DNA from: Nesterenkonia sedimenti
Lineage (GTDB): Bacteria > Actinomycetota > Actinomycetes > Actinomycetales > Micrococcaceae
NCBI RefSeq assembly: GCF_012641515.1
Contig: NZ_JABAHY010000001.1
Location: 124,001-188,000, forward strand
Direction of reading: 5' to 3'
DNA length: 64,000 nucleotides
Under the pieces are notes generated by a model. The model worked only from the letters and a program-made list of their open reading frames with translations, had not been told where the DNA came from and did not search any database. Within the stretch, counting starts at the first letter, position 1, and each line of letters opens with the position of its first letter. A program made the position numbers and the translations under genes. Shown here one piece after another: positions 41,701 to 49,957 of this stretch.

Positions 41701-42498
41701 ATGACTAACCCACCCACCGTGCTGAATCTCAGCGGCGTCAGTGTGCGCCGCGGCCGGAAAATGCTGCTGGACGATGTGAGCTTCCAAGTTCGGGAGGATG
41801 AGCGCTGGGTGATCTTAGGGCCCAATGGGGCTGGTAAGACCACTCTGCTGCAGATCGCCGCGGCCCGGCTGTTCCCCACAGTGGGCAGTGCGGAGGTTTT
41901 GGACGAGACTCTGGGTCGGGTCGACGTATTCGAACTGCGGCCTCGGATCGGTCTCTGCTCGAATGCGGTGGCCAATACGATGCCGGCCCATGAGACCGCG
42001 CTGAACGTTGTGGTCACCGCAGCCTACGGAGTCTCTGGCCGGTGGCGTGAGGAGTATGAGCGGCTGGATGAGCGCCGAGCCTTCGATCTGCTCAACGCCT
42101 GGGGTGTGGGCACAGTCTTCGACCGGCCCTTCGCGACCCTCAGTGAGGGGGAGCGCAAGCGCGTCCAGATTGCCCGGTCGCTGATGACTGATCCCGAGCT
42201 GCTGCTGCTCGATGAGCCCGGCGCCGGCCTCGATCTGGCAGGCCGGGAGTCCCTGGTCTCTTCGATCTCAGAACTGGCCGAATGGGAGGGCGCACCTGCC
42301 ACTGTTCTGGTCACCCACCATCTGGAGGAGATCCCGCCCGGGTTCACCCATGTGCTTCTGCTGCGCGATGGCAAAGTCGTCGAGGCCGGTCCCATTGAGC
42401 AGACTCTGACCTCAGAGAATCTGAGCACCACCTTCGATATGCCCTTGGAACTGACAGAACGCAGCGGGCGGTACTCCGCCTTCATGAAGCAGTCCTGA
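41701..42498 (+). CDS. ABC transporter-type ATP-binding protein without an adjacent permease
   Basis: A 265-residue ABC ATPase. Walker A is LGPNGAGKTT (near residue 41), the signature is LSEGERKR (for LSGGQ), Walker B is LLLLDEPGAG, and the switch His is in LVTHHLEEIP. A similar orphan ATPase beside serB is common in Micrococcaceae. No permease or binding protein is nearby; the next gene is a TauE-type carrier whose ATG overlaps this stop (TGATG). It may serve a transporter encoded elsewhere, or act on a non-transport partner. Confidence 0.85.
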   Translation: MTNPPTVLNLSGVSVRRGRKMLLDDVSFQVREDERWVILGPNGAGKTTLLQIAAARLFPTVGSAEVLDETLGRVDVFELRPRIGLCSNAVANTMPAHETALNVVVTAAYGVSGRWREEYERLDERRAFDLLNAWGVGTVFDRPFATLSEGERKRVQIARSLMTDPELLLLDEPGAGLDLAGRESLVSSISELAEWEGAPATVLVTHHLEEIPPGFTHVLLLRDGKVVEAGPIEQTLTSENLSTTFDMPLELTERSGRYSAFMKQS

Positions 42499-43388
42499 TG
42501 GAGGCGGTTCTGGACTTCGAGCTTCATGGGCTCGGTATTGGTTTTCTGCTGCTGATTCTGCTGGCTGCGGTCTGGGCCGGTGCGATCAACACTGTGGTCG
42601 GTTCCGGGACTCTGGTGACGTTCCCGGTACTGGTGGCCATGGGGGTTCCCCCGGTTTCTGCCACAGTGTCGAATGCGATGGGTCTGATTGCCGGGAACTT
42701 CACCGGCGCCTGGGGGTACCGACGCGAGATCGTCCAGGTCAAACCTGTCTTGGCCAAACTGGTCCCGGCCTCATTCCTCGGTGGGGTCATCGGGGCGACC
42801 TTGCTGATCACCCTGCCCGAGGAAGTCTTCGGCAAGGTAGCCCCGGTGCTGATTGTGATCTCGTTGATCATGGTCCTGGTCCAGCCGAGACTCTCAGCCT
42901 GGGTCAAACGCCGGGCCGCGGAGAACACCGCCGATCCGGACCCAGCGACCCCGCAGCCTGGTGATGATGAGGCCACGGTGGCTCGCAAGGCCGCAGATTC
43001 AGTGGGCTGGCCGCTGATCCTGCTGGTGTTCCTGGCCGGGATCTATGGTGGCTACTTCGTCGCTGCCCAGGGGATCCTGCTGATGGCAGTGCTGGGGATC
43101 TTTTTGGCCGCATCGATCCAGCAGGCCAATGGGGTCAAAAACCTCCTGGTGGCCTTTGTGAACCTCACCGCTGCGATCAGCTATATCGTGGTCGACTACC
43201 TCATGCGCGAACCCGATGACCGGGTCATCCTCTGGGGCTTTGTAGCCATCATCGCGGCGGGCTCAACCTTCGGCGGACTCATCGGCGCCTGGGTCGGACG
43301 CCGACTCTCCCCAGTAGTCCTACGCAGCGTGATCATCATCTTGGGGCTGATCGCCCTAGCGGTGATGCTGCGCAACCTCTTCGTATAA
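42498..43388 (+). CDS. TauE/SafE-family anion permease
   Basis: A 296-residue membrane protein with about eight helices. The family hallmark is AGAINTVVGSGTLVTFPVL (near residue 27) and its inner repeat GIYGGYFVAAQGILLMAVLG (near 182). TauE/SafE proteins export sulfite, sulfoacetate or other organic acids. Nothing nearby identifies the substrate. It is translationally coupled to the preceding ATPase by a one-base overlap, which is unusual since TauE carriers normally need no ATPase. Confidence 0.85.
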   Translation: MEAVLDFELHGLGIGFLLLILLAAVWAGAINTVVGSGTLVTFPVLVAMGVPPVSATVSNAMGLIAGNFTGAWGYRREIVQVKPVLAKLVPASFLGGVIGATLLITLPEEVFGKVAPVLIVISLIMVLVQPRLSAWVKRRAAENTADPDPATPQPGDDEATVARKAADSVGWPLILLVFLAGIYGGYFVAAQGILLMAVLGIFLAASIQQANGVKNLLVAFVNLTAAISYIVVDYLMREPDDRVILWGFVAIIAAGSTFGGLIGAWVGRRLSPVVLRSVIIILGLIALAVMLRNLFV

Positions 43389-43408
43389 GAAGGGGCCCAC
43401 CCCAGGGA

Positions 43409-45052
43409 CTAGGGCGCCTCGTAGTAGATCGGGGCGTTGGGTCCCAGCGGCAGATCCAGTCCCATCCAGCCGATGGTCATCGCAGTCCAGACTGCCCAGA
43501 ACGCCAAGGAGTAGGGCAGCATCACTGAGACCAGCGAGCCGATGCCGATCCGTTTGTCGTAACGCTGGGCCACCACGATGATCAGGGCGAAGTAGGTCAT
43601 CAGCGGGCTGAGAATATTCGTGGCCGAGTCCGAGACACGGTAGGCGGCCTGGGTGAACTCGGGGGAGATGCCCAGCTGCATCATGATCGGCACCATAATC
43701 GGTGCGAGCATGGCCCACTTCGCCGAAGCCGAGCCGATGAACAGGTTCACCAGGCCGACGAAGAGCATGAATACGATCACCAGCGGGATACCGGTGAGGT
43801 TGATCGTCTCGAGGGTGTCTGCACCGATCACCGCGAGGATCAGACCGAGGTTGGTCTGCTCGAAGTAGGCGATGAACTGACCAGCGGTGAAGGCCAGAAC
43901 CAGGAACATTGCCATCCCGGCCAGATACTTGGAGATGTGGTTGACCGCATCGGTGTCGTTCTTCACCACATTGGTCACGATTCCGTAGACCAGACCCGGA
44001 ATGAAGAAGACGATGACGAGAATGATCGCCAGTGAACTCATAAACGGCGACTCCACCACCGCGCCGTCCTCGCCGCGCATCGGAGCATTGGGCGGGACGA
44101 TCAGCAGCAGGAGCAGCCCGGCGGTGATCACCAGGGAGATACCGGCCCAGATGAGGCCCTTCTTCTCGGTGGGAGTGATCTTCAGCTGGTTCTCATCCTC
44201 ACCTTCGATCACGCCCTCTCCGGACCATTTGCCCAGCCGGGGCTCAACGATGTACTGGCTGACCAGGGTGCCGACGATGGCCAGCACGAAGGTGGAGACG
44301 ATGATAAACCAGTAGTTCATCGCAAGGTTCATCTGATCGGCATATTCGGGATCGATGGTCTCGGCGGCCTCGATGGTGAGCTCACCGAGCATCACATCGG
44401 TTCCAGAGAGCAGGAGGTTCGCGCTGAATCCGGCCGAGACACCTGCGAAGGCGGCCGCGATACCGGCCAGTGGGTGCCGGCCCAGGGCCACGAACAGGAT
44501 GGCTGCCAGGGGAGGCAGGACCACATAGCCGGCATCGGAGGCCACTGAGGACATAATGCCGGCGAAGACGATGGCGAAGGTCACCAGGGTCCGTGGGATC
44601 GCCAGGATGAAGCTGCGCAGTGCGGTGCCGATCAGTCCGGTGGACTCCGCCATACCGATACCGATCATGGTCGCCAGCACCACACCCAGGGGTGCGAAGC
44701 CAATGAAGTTGTCCACTGCGGAGGTGAACATCCACTCCACGCCATCGGCGGAGAGGAGGTTGAAGACCTCGATGGTCTCCTCATAGTCCTCCTCATCCTC
44801 GGGCTCGGGGAGGGGGTTCTCCACGCTGATGCCTGCTTGGGAAAGGGCCCAGGAGAGGAAGACGACCAGGATGGCCAGGAGCCCGAAGAGGGTGACGGGA
44901 TGAGGGAGTTTATTACCGAGCCATTCGACGAAATCCAGGAAGCGCTGGAAGAAACCTTTCCGCTTCCCACTTTCTAAAGTCTTTGACGGGGTATCGTCAC
45001 GGCCGGCGTCGTCGTCGTTGGTCTCTTCCGGATCCGGAGGTGTTGTGCTCAT
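43409..45052 (-). CDS. AbgT-family transporter
   Basis: A 547-residue membrane protein of the AbgT family. N-terminal ~40 residues are charged and cytosolic, then helices begin at HPVTLFGLLAILVVFLSW. Conserved pieces include GFAPLGVVLATMIGIGMAE, GIMSSVASDAGYVVLPPLAA, FAGVSAGFSANLLLSGTD and the C-terminal GSASAKWAMLAPIMVPI. Members take up p-aminobenzoyl-glutamate (E. coli) or export sulfonamides (MtrF-type); which applies here cannot be decided. It stands alone, convergent with the TauE carrier and divergent from rpmE. Confidence 0.9.
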   Translation of the reverse strand: MSTTPPDPEETNDDDAGRDDTPSKTLESGKRKGFFQRFLDFVEWLGNKLPHPVTLFGLLAILVVFLSWALSQAGISVENPLPEPEDEEDYEETIEVFNLLSADGVEWMFTSAVDNFIGFAPLGVVLATMIGIGMAESTGLIGTALRSFILAIPRTLVTFAIVFAGIMSSVASDAGYVVLPPLAAILFVALGRHPLAGIAAAFAGVSAGFSANLLLSGTDVMLGELTIEAAETIDPEYADQMNLAMNYWFIIVSTFVLAIVGTLVSQYIVEPRLGKWSGEGVIEGEDENQLKITPTEKKGLIWAGISLVITAGLLLLLIVPPNAPMRGEDGAVVESPFMSSLAIILVIVFFIPGLVYGIVTNVVKNDTDAVNHISKYLAGMAMFLVLAFTAGQFIAYFEQTNLGLILAVIGADTLETINLTGIPLVIVFMLFVGLVNLFIGSASAKWAMLAPIMVPIMMQLGISPEFTQAAYRVSDSATNILSPLMTYFALIIVVAQRYDKRIGIGSLVSVMLPYSLAFWAVWTAMTIGWMGLDLPLGPNAPIYYEAP

Positions 45053-45200
45053 CGTTGGTAGTCAGCTCCATAGTGAGTTTCGCGAGTGAGCACTAATCTA
45101 GGCCCCTGTTTGCTCGATGGCAATAGTGACCAGGAACCGGTGCAGGGTGCTTGCGCAGCTGCCTGAGGTGGCGGAGATGACTGGTTATGCGCCTGTGCTG

Positions 45201-45206
45201 TAGCAT
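45201..45206 (+). promoter_or_regulatory. -10 candidate (TAGCAT) for rpmE
   Basis: TAGCAT lies about 105 bases before rpmE. The leader contains CCCCGG-GATC-CGGGG, a small hairpin. No clear Zur-type palindrome was seen although type B L31 genes are often zinc-regulated. Confidence 0.25.
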
Positions 45207-45310
45207 AGAGCGTTGGTCGTACTGCGGCCTGAACACTTTTATCTGTCTCCCAGCTTCTGGCTGCCCCGGGGATCCGGGGACCAGCGGCGCAAGAAAAGGA
45301 CATTGACGTT

Positions 45311-45568
45311 ATGAAGACTGACATCCACCCGGATTACCACCCGGTTATTTTCAACGACCTCTCCTCCGGTGAGAAGGTTCTGACCCGCTCCACGGTCACC
45401 TCTGACAAGACCATGGAATGGGAAGACGGCAACACCTACCCCGTGATCGACGTTGAGATCTCCGCTGCCTCCCACCCGTTCTACACCGGTAAGCAGCGCA
45501 TCATGGACTCCGCCGGTCGTGTGGACAAGTTCAACAAGCGCTTCGCTGGCTTCGGCGGCAAGAAGTAA
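45311..45568 (+). CDS. rpmE: 50S ribosomal protein L31, type B
   Basis: An 85-residue ribosomal protein. It has no Cys at all, so it is the zinc-independent type B form rather than the CxxC type [21 protein letters not shown] and the tail [23 protein letters not shown] are family features. AAAGGA lies 12 bases upstream of the ATG. In other actinobacteria type B L31 can replace type A under zinc limitation; whether a type A copy exists cannot be seen here. Confidence 0.96.
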   Translation: MKTDIHPDYHPVIFNDLSSGEKVLTRSTVTSDKTMEWEDGNTYPVIDVEISAASHPFYTGKQRIMDSAGRVDKFNKRFAGFGGKK

Positions 45569-45575
45569 AGACTTT

Positions 45576-45596
45576 GCGACGACGATTCGTCGTCGC
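45576..45596 (+). terminator. Strong hairpin after rpmE
   Basis: GCGACGACG (45576–45584) and CGTCGTCGC (45588–45596) form a perfect nine-base-pair stem with a three-base loop. It lies eight bases after the rpmE stop. There is no T run, as is frequent in actinobacterial terminators. Confidence 0.55.
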
Positions 45597-45663
45597 GGCC
45601 GTTGCCGTGCTAAAGTTTCTTGGCTCTCAAAAGCAAGAACGAAGCGGCGGGAGCGGCCCACCT

Positions 45664-45750
45664 GCGCGGGTGGCGGAATAGGTAGACGCGCAAGCTTGAG
45701 GTGCTTGTCCTCCAATAGTGAGGGTGGGGGTTCAAGTCCCCCTCCGCGCA
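45664..45750 (+). tRNA. tRNA-Leu (anticodon GAG)
   Basis: An 87-base class II tRNA. The acceptor GCGCGGG pairs with TCCGCGC (one G·U pair) with discriminator A at 45750. The anticodon stem CAAGC/GCTTG closes the loop TTGAGGT, giving GAG. A long variable arm follows, as expected for leucine. The T arm is GGGGG-TTCAAGT-CCCCC. The terminal CCA is not encoded. A -10-like TAAAGT lies at 45611–45616. Confidence 0.95.
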
Positions 45751-45758
45751 CGAACGGG

Positions 45759-45805
45759 AAAACCCGGTCTGACTAGGAAATCTCCTAGGCCAGGCCGGGT
45801 TTTCT
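45759..45805 (+). terminator. Terminator after tRNA-Leu
   Basis: AAAACCCGG (45759–45767) pairs with CCGGGTTTT (45795–45803), and an inner CTAGGA/TCCTAG stem (45773–45778 with 45783–45788) extends the hairpin. The TTTT run forms the 3' edge. Confidence 0.75.
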
Positions 45806-45834
45806 GCATCTGGCCGAAAGGATGAGTTCGTTGA

Positions 45835-45840
45835 TAACTT
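45835..45840 (+). promoter_or_regulatory. -10 box (TAACTT) for the trp-type leader
   Basis: TAACTT is followed by six bases and the ATG of the leader peptide. This matches the leaderless layout seen across the window, so the transcript probably begins at the leader ATG. Confidence 0.45.
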
Positions 45841-45846
45841 TCCTGC

Positions 45847-45888
45847 ATGCGTTTGAACCCGGCATCTTCCTGGTGGTGGCTGCAGTAG
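45847..45888 (+). CDS. Trp-rich leader peptide (MRLNPASSWWWLQ)
   Basis: A 13-codon frame, ATG 45847 to TAG 45886–45888, with three consecutive TGG codons at 45871–45879. It lies 106 bases before trpS. Tandem Trp codons at the edge of mutually exclusive hairpins are the hallmark of ribosome-mediated attenuation: a ribosome stalls when charged tRNA-Trp is scarce. There is no Shine-Dalgarno sequence; the TAACTT box six bases upstream suggests leaderless translation. The frame is closed by TAA at 45835–45837. Confidence 0.8.
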   Translation: MRLNPASSWWWLQ

Positions 45889-45931
45889 CAGCCAACTGAC
45901 GCATGTCCGTGGGCTGCATGGCAGCCCGCGG
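45877..45931 (+). promoter_or_regulatory. Attenuator hairpins controlling trpS
   Basis: Stem 1:2 is TGGCTGC (45877–45883, containing the last Trp codon) with GCAGCCA (45888–45894). Stem 3:4 is CCGTGGGCTGC (45907–45917) with GCAGCCCGCGG (45921–45931), 11 pairs with a three-base loop. The antiterminator 2:3 pairs GCAGCC (45888–45893) with GGCTGC (45912–45917). Strands 1 and 3 resemble each other, as do 2 and 4, giving the classic switch. No U run follows stem 3:4, so it ends transcription without one or by another route. Confidence 0.7.
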
Positions 45932-45994
45932 AAGAACCCCGGTCGATCACGCCATGTGGCCCTCTTTGTACCAATTCTTTGGAGAGGGATTCAC

Positions 45995-47051
45995 ATGACC
46001 GACTCATTCACAGCCACCGTGAACCGGATGGCAGGCCTCGAACAGCGCATCGCTGATCACCCGAACGGATTCCGGATGCTCACCGGTGAGAGGCCTACCG
46101 GGGCGCTTCATCTGGGACATTACTTCGGCACAGTCAGAGAGCGGGTCCGATTGCAGAACCTGGGCGTGGACGCATTCGTGATTCTCGCCGACTATCAGGT
46201 GATCACAGATCGTGAGGCATCCTCTGAGGTGGCCGAGCATGTCCGCAATGCAGTGCTGGACTACCTCGCCGCTGGGCTGGACCCCTCGCGGACCACGATA
46301 TTCACCCACTCCGCGGTGCCAGCGCTGAACCAATTGATGCTGCCGTTTCTGAGCCTTGTCACCGAGGCAGAGCTGCACCGGAACCCCACGGTGAAAGCGG
46401 AGCATGCCGTCTCCGGCCGGGCACTGAGTGGGCTCTTGCTGACCTATCCAGTGCATCAGGCAGCCGATATTCTCTTCTGCAAGGGAAACCTCGTGCCGGT
46501 GGGGAAGGACAATCTGCCCCATGTGGAGCTCACTCGCGTCATCGCTCGCCGGTTCAATGAGAGATATGGACAGGTCTTTCCGGAACCGGAGGCGCTGCTG
46601 ACTGAAACCTCCGAGCTCCCTGGTCTTGATGGCAGGAAGATGTCGAAGTCCTATGGCAATGCGATCTCACTGTCCATGACGGCAGATGAGACAGTTGAGA
46701 TGATTCGGCGGACCAGAACCGATAGTGATCGGGTTATCACGTATGACCCTGTGAACAGACCCGGCGTGGCAGGGCTGCTGTCCACTGCGGCGCTCTGCAC
46801 GGACACCACACCCGAGGAGATAGCCGAACAGATTGGCGACGGGCGGCAGTGGAAGCCTCAAACAGTTCACCACCGATGCCGTGAACACATTCCTGGCAGA
46901 CCACCGGCGGAGGCGGGCTGTGCTAGCGAAGGACCCGGGGCTCGTCACACACATCGTGGAGGAAGGAAACCGCCGAGCAAACGCCATAGCTGAGACGACC
47001 CTGGACGAAGTGCGTTACGCGATGGACATGGGATACGCCGCACAGAGATGA
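45995..47051 (+). CDS. trpS: Tryptophanyl-tRNA synthetase, frameshifted near the C-terminus
   Basis: A class I synthetase that charges tRNA-Trp. The HIGH-type motif is HLGH (residues 39–42) and KMSKS is at 215–219. The frame from ATG 45995 (GGAGAGGG seven bases upstream) stays TrpRS-like up to EQIGDG near base 46843, then reads an unrelated basic tail to 46993. The proper C-terminus (SLKQFTTDAVNTFLADH … EVRYAMDMGYAAQR) continues in the +1 frame to 47051. One extra base in the GGG run at 46841–46843 would explain it: a real mutation, a sequencing error or, less likely, programmed frameshifting. The leader suggests an auxiliary, tryptophan-responsive enzyme, like the antibiotic-resistant TrpRS of Streptomyces. 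A housekeeping trpS would be expected elsewhere. Confidence 0.85.
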
Positions 47052-47136
47052 CGCCCCCGCCGTCGGGACTGTGACTGTTTACCCGAGTGGGTGGGCTCAT
47101 TACACTGAGCGGCACTGTCCAGCCAGGAGGCCCTCG

Positions 47137-48099
47137 ATGTCCGATGCAGCAGTTCTCGACTGGCTGTTGGCCGGTGACCCCGCTATCAGGTGGCAGACCC
47201 TACGTGATCTCTTGGATGCGCCCGAGGAACAGTGGCGGTATGAGCGTGCCCTGGTGGAAACCGAAGGGTGGGGCGCCGAGCTGCTCCAACTGCAGGACGA
47301 TGACGGACAATGGGCTGGTGGAGCGTTCCTGCCGAAGGGGTTCGCCTGGGAACAGATGCAGGACGAGGGACAGCCCTGGACGGCTACCTGCTGGGTGCTG
47401 ACCGACCTCCAGGCGCTCGGCCTCCCAGCGGATTCCCCATGTGTGCAGCGGACAGTGGAACTTGTGGGGGAGAACTCACGCTGGGACCACGATGGACAGC
47501 CGTATTGGCAGGGTGAAGTGGAGGAGTGCATCAACGGTCGCACTGTGGCCCAGGGGGCGTACCTCGGAGTGGACATCACACCGATCCTCGAGCTGCTTCT
47601 GACCCAACAGATGGCAGATGGTGGTTGGAACTGTGAGAGTGAGATGGGCTCTGAGCGATCCTCATTCGACTCCACCCTCAATGTTCTCGAGGGGCTGCTC
47701 GAGTATGAGCGCGCCACTGGTGGGACTGAAGAGTCGCGTACCGCCCGCCAGGCGGGGGAGGAGTACCTCTTGCAGCGTCGCCTGCTCTACCGTGCAAGCA
47801 CCGGAGAGATAGTCGATGAGGACTATCTCAAGTTCAGCTTTCCCTCCCGCGGGCGCTACGACCTCCTACGCGCCCTGGACTACTTTCGGGACGCCGGCGC
47901 ATTCACCCATGAGCTGCCGGACTCGAGGCTCGCTGATGGCATTGGAAGGCTCCAGGGCAGCCGCCAGCCGGATGGAAGCTGGCATGTGGGCAAGACCTAT
48001 CGAGGACGCAGCTGGTTCCCCATGGCCCCCGGGGAGTGGGAGCCCTCTCAATGGATAACCCTGAAAGCCCTGCGCGTGCTGAAGTGGTGGAGCGGCTAG
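47137..48099 (+). CDS. Squalene cyclase/prenyltransferase-like alpha-toroid protein
   Basis: A 320-residue protein made of alpha-alpha toroid repeats of the prenyltransferase/squalene oxidase type. QW-like pieces are DDDGQWAGGAF, QMADGGWNCE and RQPDGSWHV. The catalytic DxDD motif of squalene-hopene cyclases is not seen, so it is not expected to make hopanoids. Short actinobacterial proteins of this kind have no assigned function. I start at ATG 47137 (MSDAAVLDWLL), with AGGAGG just upstream. It follows trpS by about 85 bases but may be independent. Confidence 0.7.
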   Translation: MSDAAVLDWLLAGDPAIRWQTLRDLLDAPEEQWRYERALVETEGWGAELLQLQDDDGQWAGGAFLPKGFAWEQMQDEGQPWTATCWVLTDLQALGLPADSPCVQRTVELVGENSRWDHDGQPYWQGEVEECINGRTVAQGAYLGVDITPILELLLTQQMADGGWNCESEMGSERSSFDSTLNVLEGLLEYERATGGTEESRTARQAGEEYLLQRRLLYRASTGEIVDEDYLKFSFPSRGRYDLLRALDYFRDAGAFTHELPDSRLADGIGRLQGSRQPDGSWHVGKTYRGRSWFPMAPGEWEPSQWITLKALRVLKWWSG

Positions 48100-48443
48100 G
48101 GGAGCGAATCACGGATCTCCGGGCAGGTTCCGGAATGGACAGCAGGAATGAGGTCATGTCGGGCCGCCCGCGTACCGTTAATACATAGAGCTGAAACCGA
48201 TCACTGCGCCCCCTGAGATACCTATATTCACGGTCGGAACATCGCCGTGTCCGGACCCAAAGTAGCGTGGGGTTATGGAGAAAGAGATCAGTTTCAACGG
48301 AAGACATCGCCCGGGGATTGGCCCGGTACATGGGCATGTCCACGCCTGCCTCTACAGTGGAAATATGAAGACGATCAGTGGTTTAGGAAGGGTGACGTGC
48401 CGGGTATCTGGGCATGTCCACCCCCAGGGGTAGCGTGGCTTTT
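48100..48443 (+). repeat. Intergenic stretch with decayed tandem copies of the 13E12 gene's 5' end
   Basis: No gene is supported here. The 3' half holds three versions of the same unit: TAGCGT–N6–ATG (ATG 48275), TACAGT–N6–ATG (ATG 48365) and the functional TAGCGT–N7–ATG (ATG 48444). The units begin GTCC or GGGCATGTCCAC (48332, 48410) about 78 bases apart, and the bases after each ATG are similar (GAGAAAGAGATCAG, AAGACGATCAG, AAGAATGACCAG). They look like partial duplications of a leaderless promoter with the first codons. Confidence 0.6.
48431..48436 (+). promoter_or_regulatory. -10 box (TAGCGT) for the 13E12 gene, probably leaderless
   Basis: TAGCGT is followed by seven bases and the ATG at 48444. 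Related boxes occur in the two upstream copies. Confidence 0.45.
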
Positions 48444-49874
48444 ATGAAGAATGACCAGCAGTTTCCCCGCCCGGAGATACCGGAGCGTGCCTCTTACCTC
48501 ATCGGTGATGAGGAACTGGAAGCTGCCTGGGAATCCATCGTCGACGCCAACCGTGCAACCGCTGCCTCTATTGAGCACTTCCTCACCCACCGTGGGACCC
48601 GGTGGAAAGAGACCATGGGCGAGAACCCCCATGTACGAGCTGCAAATAATCGCCAGGCCAACCGGCATGCCGGACTCCTGCTGGGGATGAGTGACCAGCA
48701 GGCCACCGCAGTACTCAATGCCGCCGAATACGTCCGTGAACATCTGCCGAAGTTCTGGAAAACCTTCCGCTGTGGTGCCATTGCCCTGACCAATCTGCGC
48801 AAGGCCGCTGTGGAGACCCTCCCGCTCATCCACCGAGACGACCTCCTAGAAATCATCGACGAAGAACTCATCGACATAGCCCCGGGGAAAACTCCCACCG
48901 AGCTGCGGTCTTGGATTATCCGCAGGATCCCCGAACTGGATGTGGAACTCTTCAACGAGGCAGCCGAGGGCGCTAAAGACCGTCGGTCGGTGACCTTTAC
49001 CCACTTCGGAGAAGGCATGAGCCTCGTCGAGCTCACCATCCCCACGATTGAAGCCAAGGCCATCGAGAAGAAGGTCAACGCCGCAGCGCGAGGCATGAAC
49101 CGGGCACAGCCGAGGGACACTGACCAGCCGCCGGCCTTCGCCGCAGCAGGAGTGCCTACTGACCGACTGAGGCCTCACCAGGTCGCCGAGGGACCTCATC
49201 CAGCCGCAGTGGGAATGGACGAAAACCCGCCGGTGGATCATGATGCCCGGTATCAGGATCACCACGCCCATGACCAGGACTCCGAATGCCCCGGTAACGA
49301 GAGGGCCACCGACGCCGTTGACGACCGGACCATCCGCCAGCGGGAGGCCGATCTGCTCAGCGCCTGGCTGCGTGACGGTCACTGCTACAGCACACCCATC
49401 TCCGCCAAGATCTGCGTGATGGTCCCCGAAGAAACCCTCACCGGAGAATCAGAGGAACCCGCCATCACCACCGACCGGGCCAGCATCATCCCCGCAGCAG
49501 ACATCCGGAAGATGGCCACTGACCCCGAGGCGGATCACGAGTGGTACACCGCCGCCACCCGCAAAAACCAGCGGCGTGCCGACCGGGACATCCTCACGGT
49601 GATCTACAACGGGCGCTTCGCACCCGATCGACTACGGGACGCTGTGATCTTCCGCGACGGGATCTGCCAGGCCACTGGCTGCACCATCCCTGCCGAACGC
49701 TCCGATCTGGACCATCAGATTCCCTACGAACGAGCCGGCCCCACGTCTGGTTCCAACCTCTGGGCACTCTGCCGGAGACATCACCGGCTCAAATCCCACG
49801 GCTACCTACCCCCACCGAGCAGTGACCCACCCCAGTCTGACACTGCGAAAGAAACTCACCGCAAAGCCGCCTAG
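48444..49874 (+). CDS. 13E12 repeat family protein with HNH nuclease domain
   Basis: A 476-residue protein. The first ~230 residues form the DUF222-like helical domain of the 13E12 repeat family. A His/Asp-rich low-complexity stretch follows (near 255–290). The HNH domain is at the end: CQATGC, then LDHQIPYERAGPTSGSNLWALCRRHHRLKSHG, with the zinc Cys, the DH pair, Asn and His all in place. These genes are multicopy in actinobacteria and often behave like mobile elements; their targets are unknown. The ATG is chosen from the leaderless promoter. The duplicated 5' region upstream is another sign of local rearrangement. Confidence 0.88.
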   Translation: MKNDQQFPRPEIPERASYLIGDEELEAAWESIVDANRATAASIEHFLTHRGTRWKETMGENPHVRAANNRQANRHAGLLLGMSDQQATAVLNAAEYVREHLPKFWKTFRCGAIALTNLRKAAVETLPLIHRDDLLEIIDEELIDIAPGKTPTELRSWIIRRIPELDVELFNEAAEGAKDRRSVTFTHFGEGMSLVELTIPTIEAKAIEKKVNAAARGMNRAQPRDTDQPPAFAAAGVPTDRLRPHQVAEGPHPAAVGMDENPPVDHDARYQDHHAHDQDSECPGNERATDAVDDRTIRQREADLLSAWLRDGHCYSTPISAKICVMVPEETLTGESEEPAITTDRASIIPAADIRKMATDPEADHEWYTAATRKNQRRADRDILTVIYNGRFAPDRLRDAVIFRDGICQATGCTIPAERSDLDHQIPYERAGPTSGSNLWALCRRHHRLKSHGYLPPPSSDPPQSDTAKETHRKAA

Positions 49875-49957
49875 GTTATGCCGGTTCGGCCGTGCGCGTG
49901 TGACTAGCCTGCGCTCACTGTGTCAGGTGGTGGTGAGGGCTGGGTGCAGAAGCAGCT

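Noticed and set aside
45806-45994. T-box riboswitch ahead of trpS
   Set aside because: No T-box sequence or specifier loop was found. The tandem Trp codons and exclusive hairpins explain the region better.
46993-47051. A separate small gene beginning at 46833 downstream of trpS
   Set aside because: Its sequence is the expected C-terminal part of TrpRS, so it is the frameshifted end of trpS, not a new gene.
48275-48430. A 51-codon frame starting at the first decayed ATG before the 13E12 gene
   Set aside because: The start is one of three duplicated start regions; the frame has no matching codon pattern and ends before the real gene.
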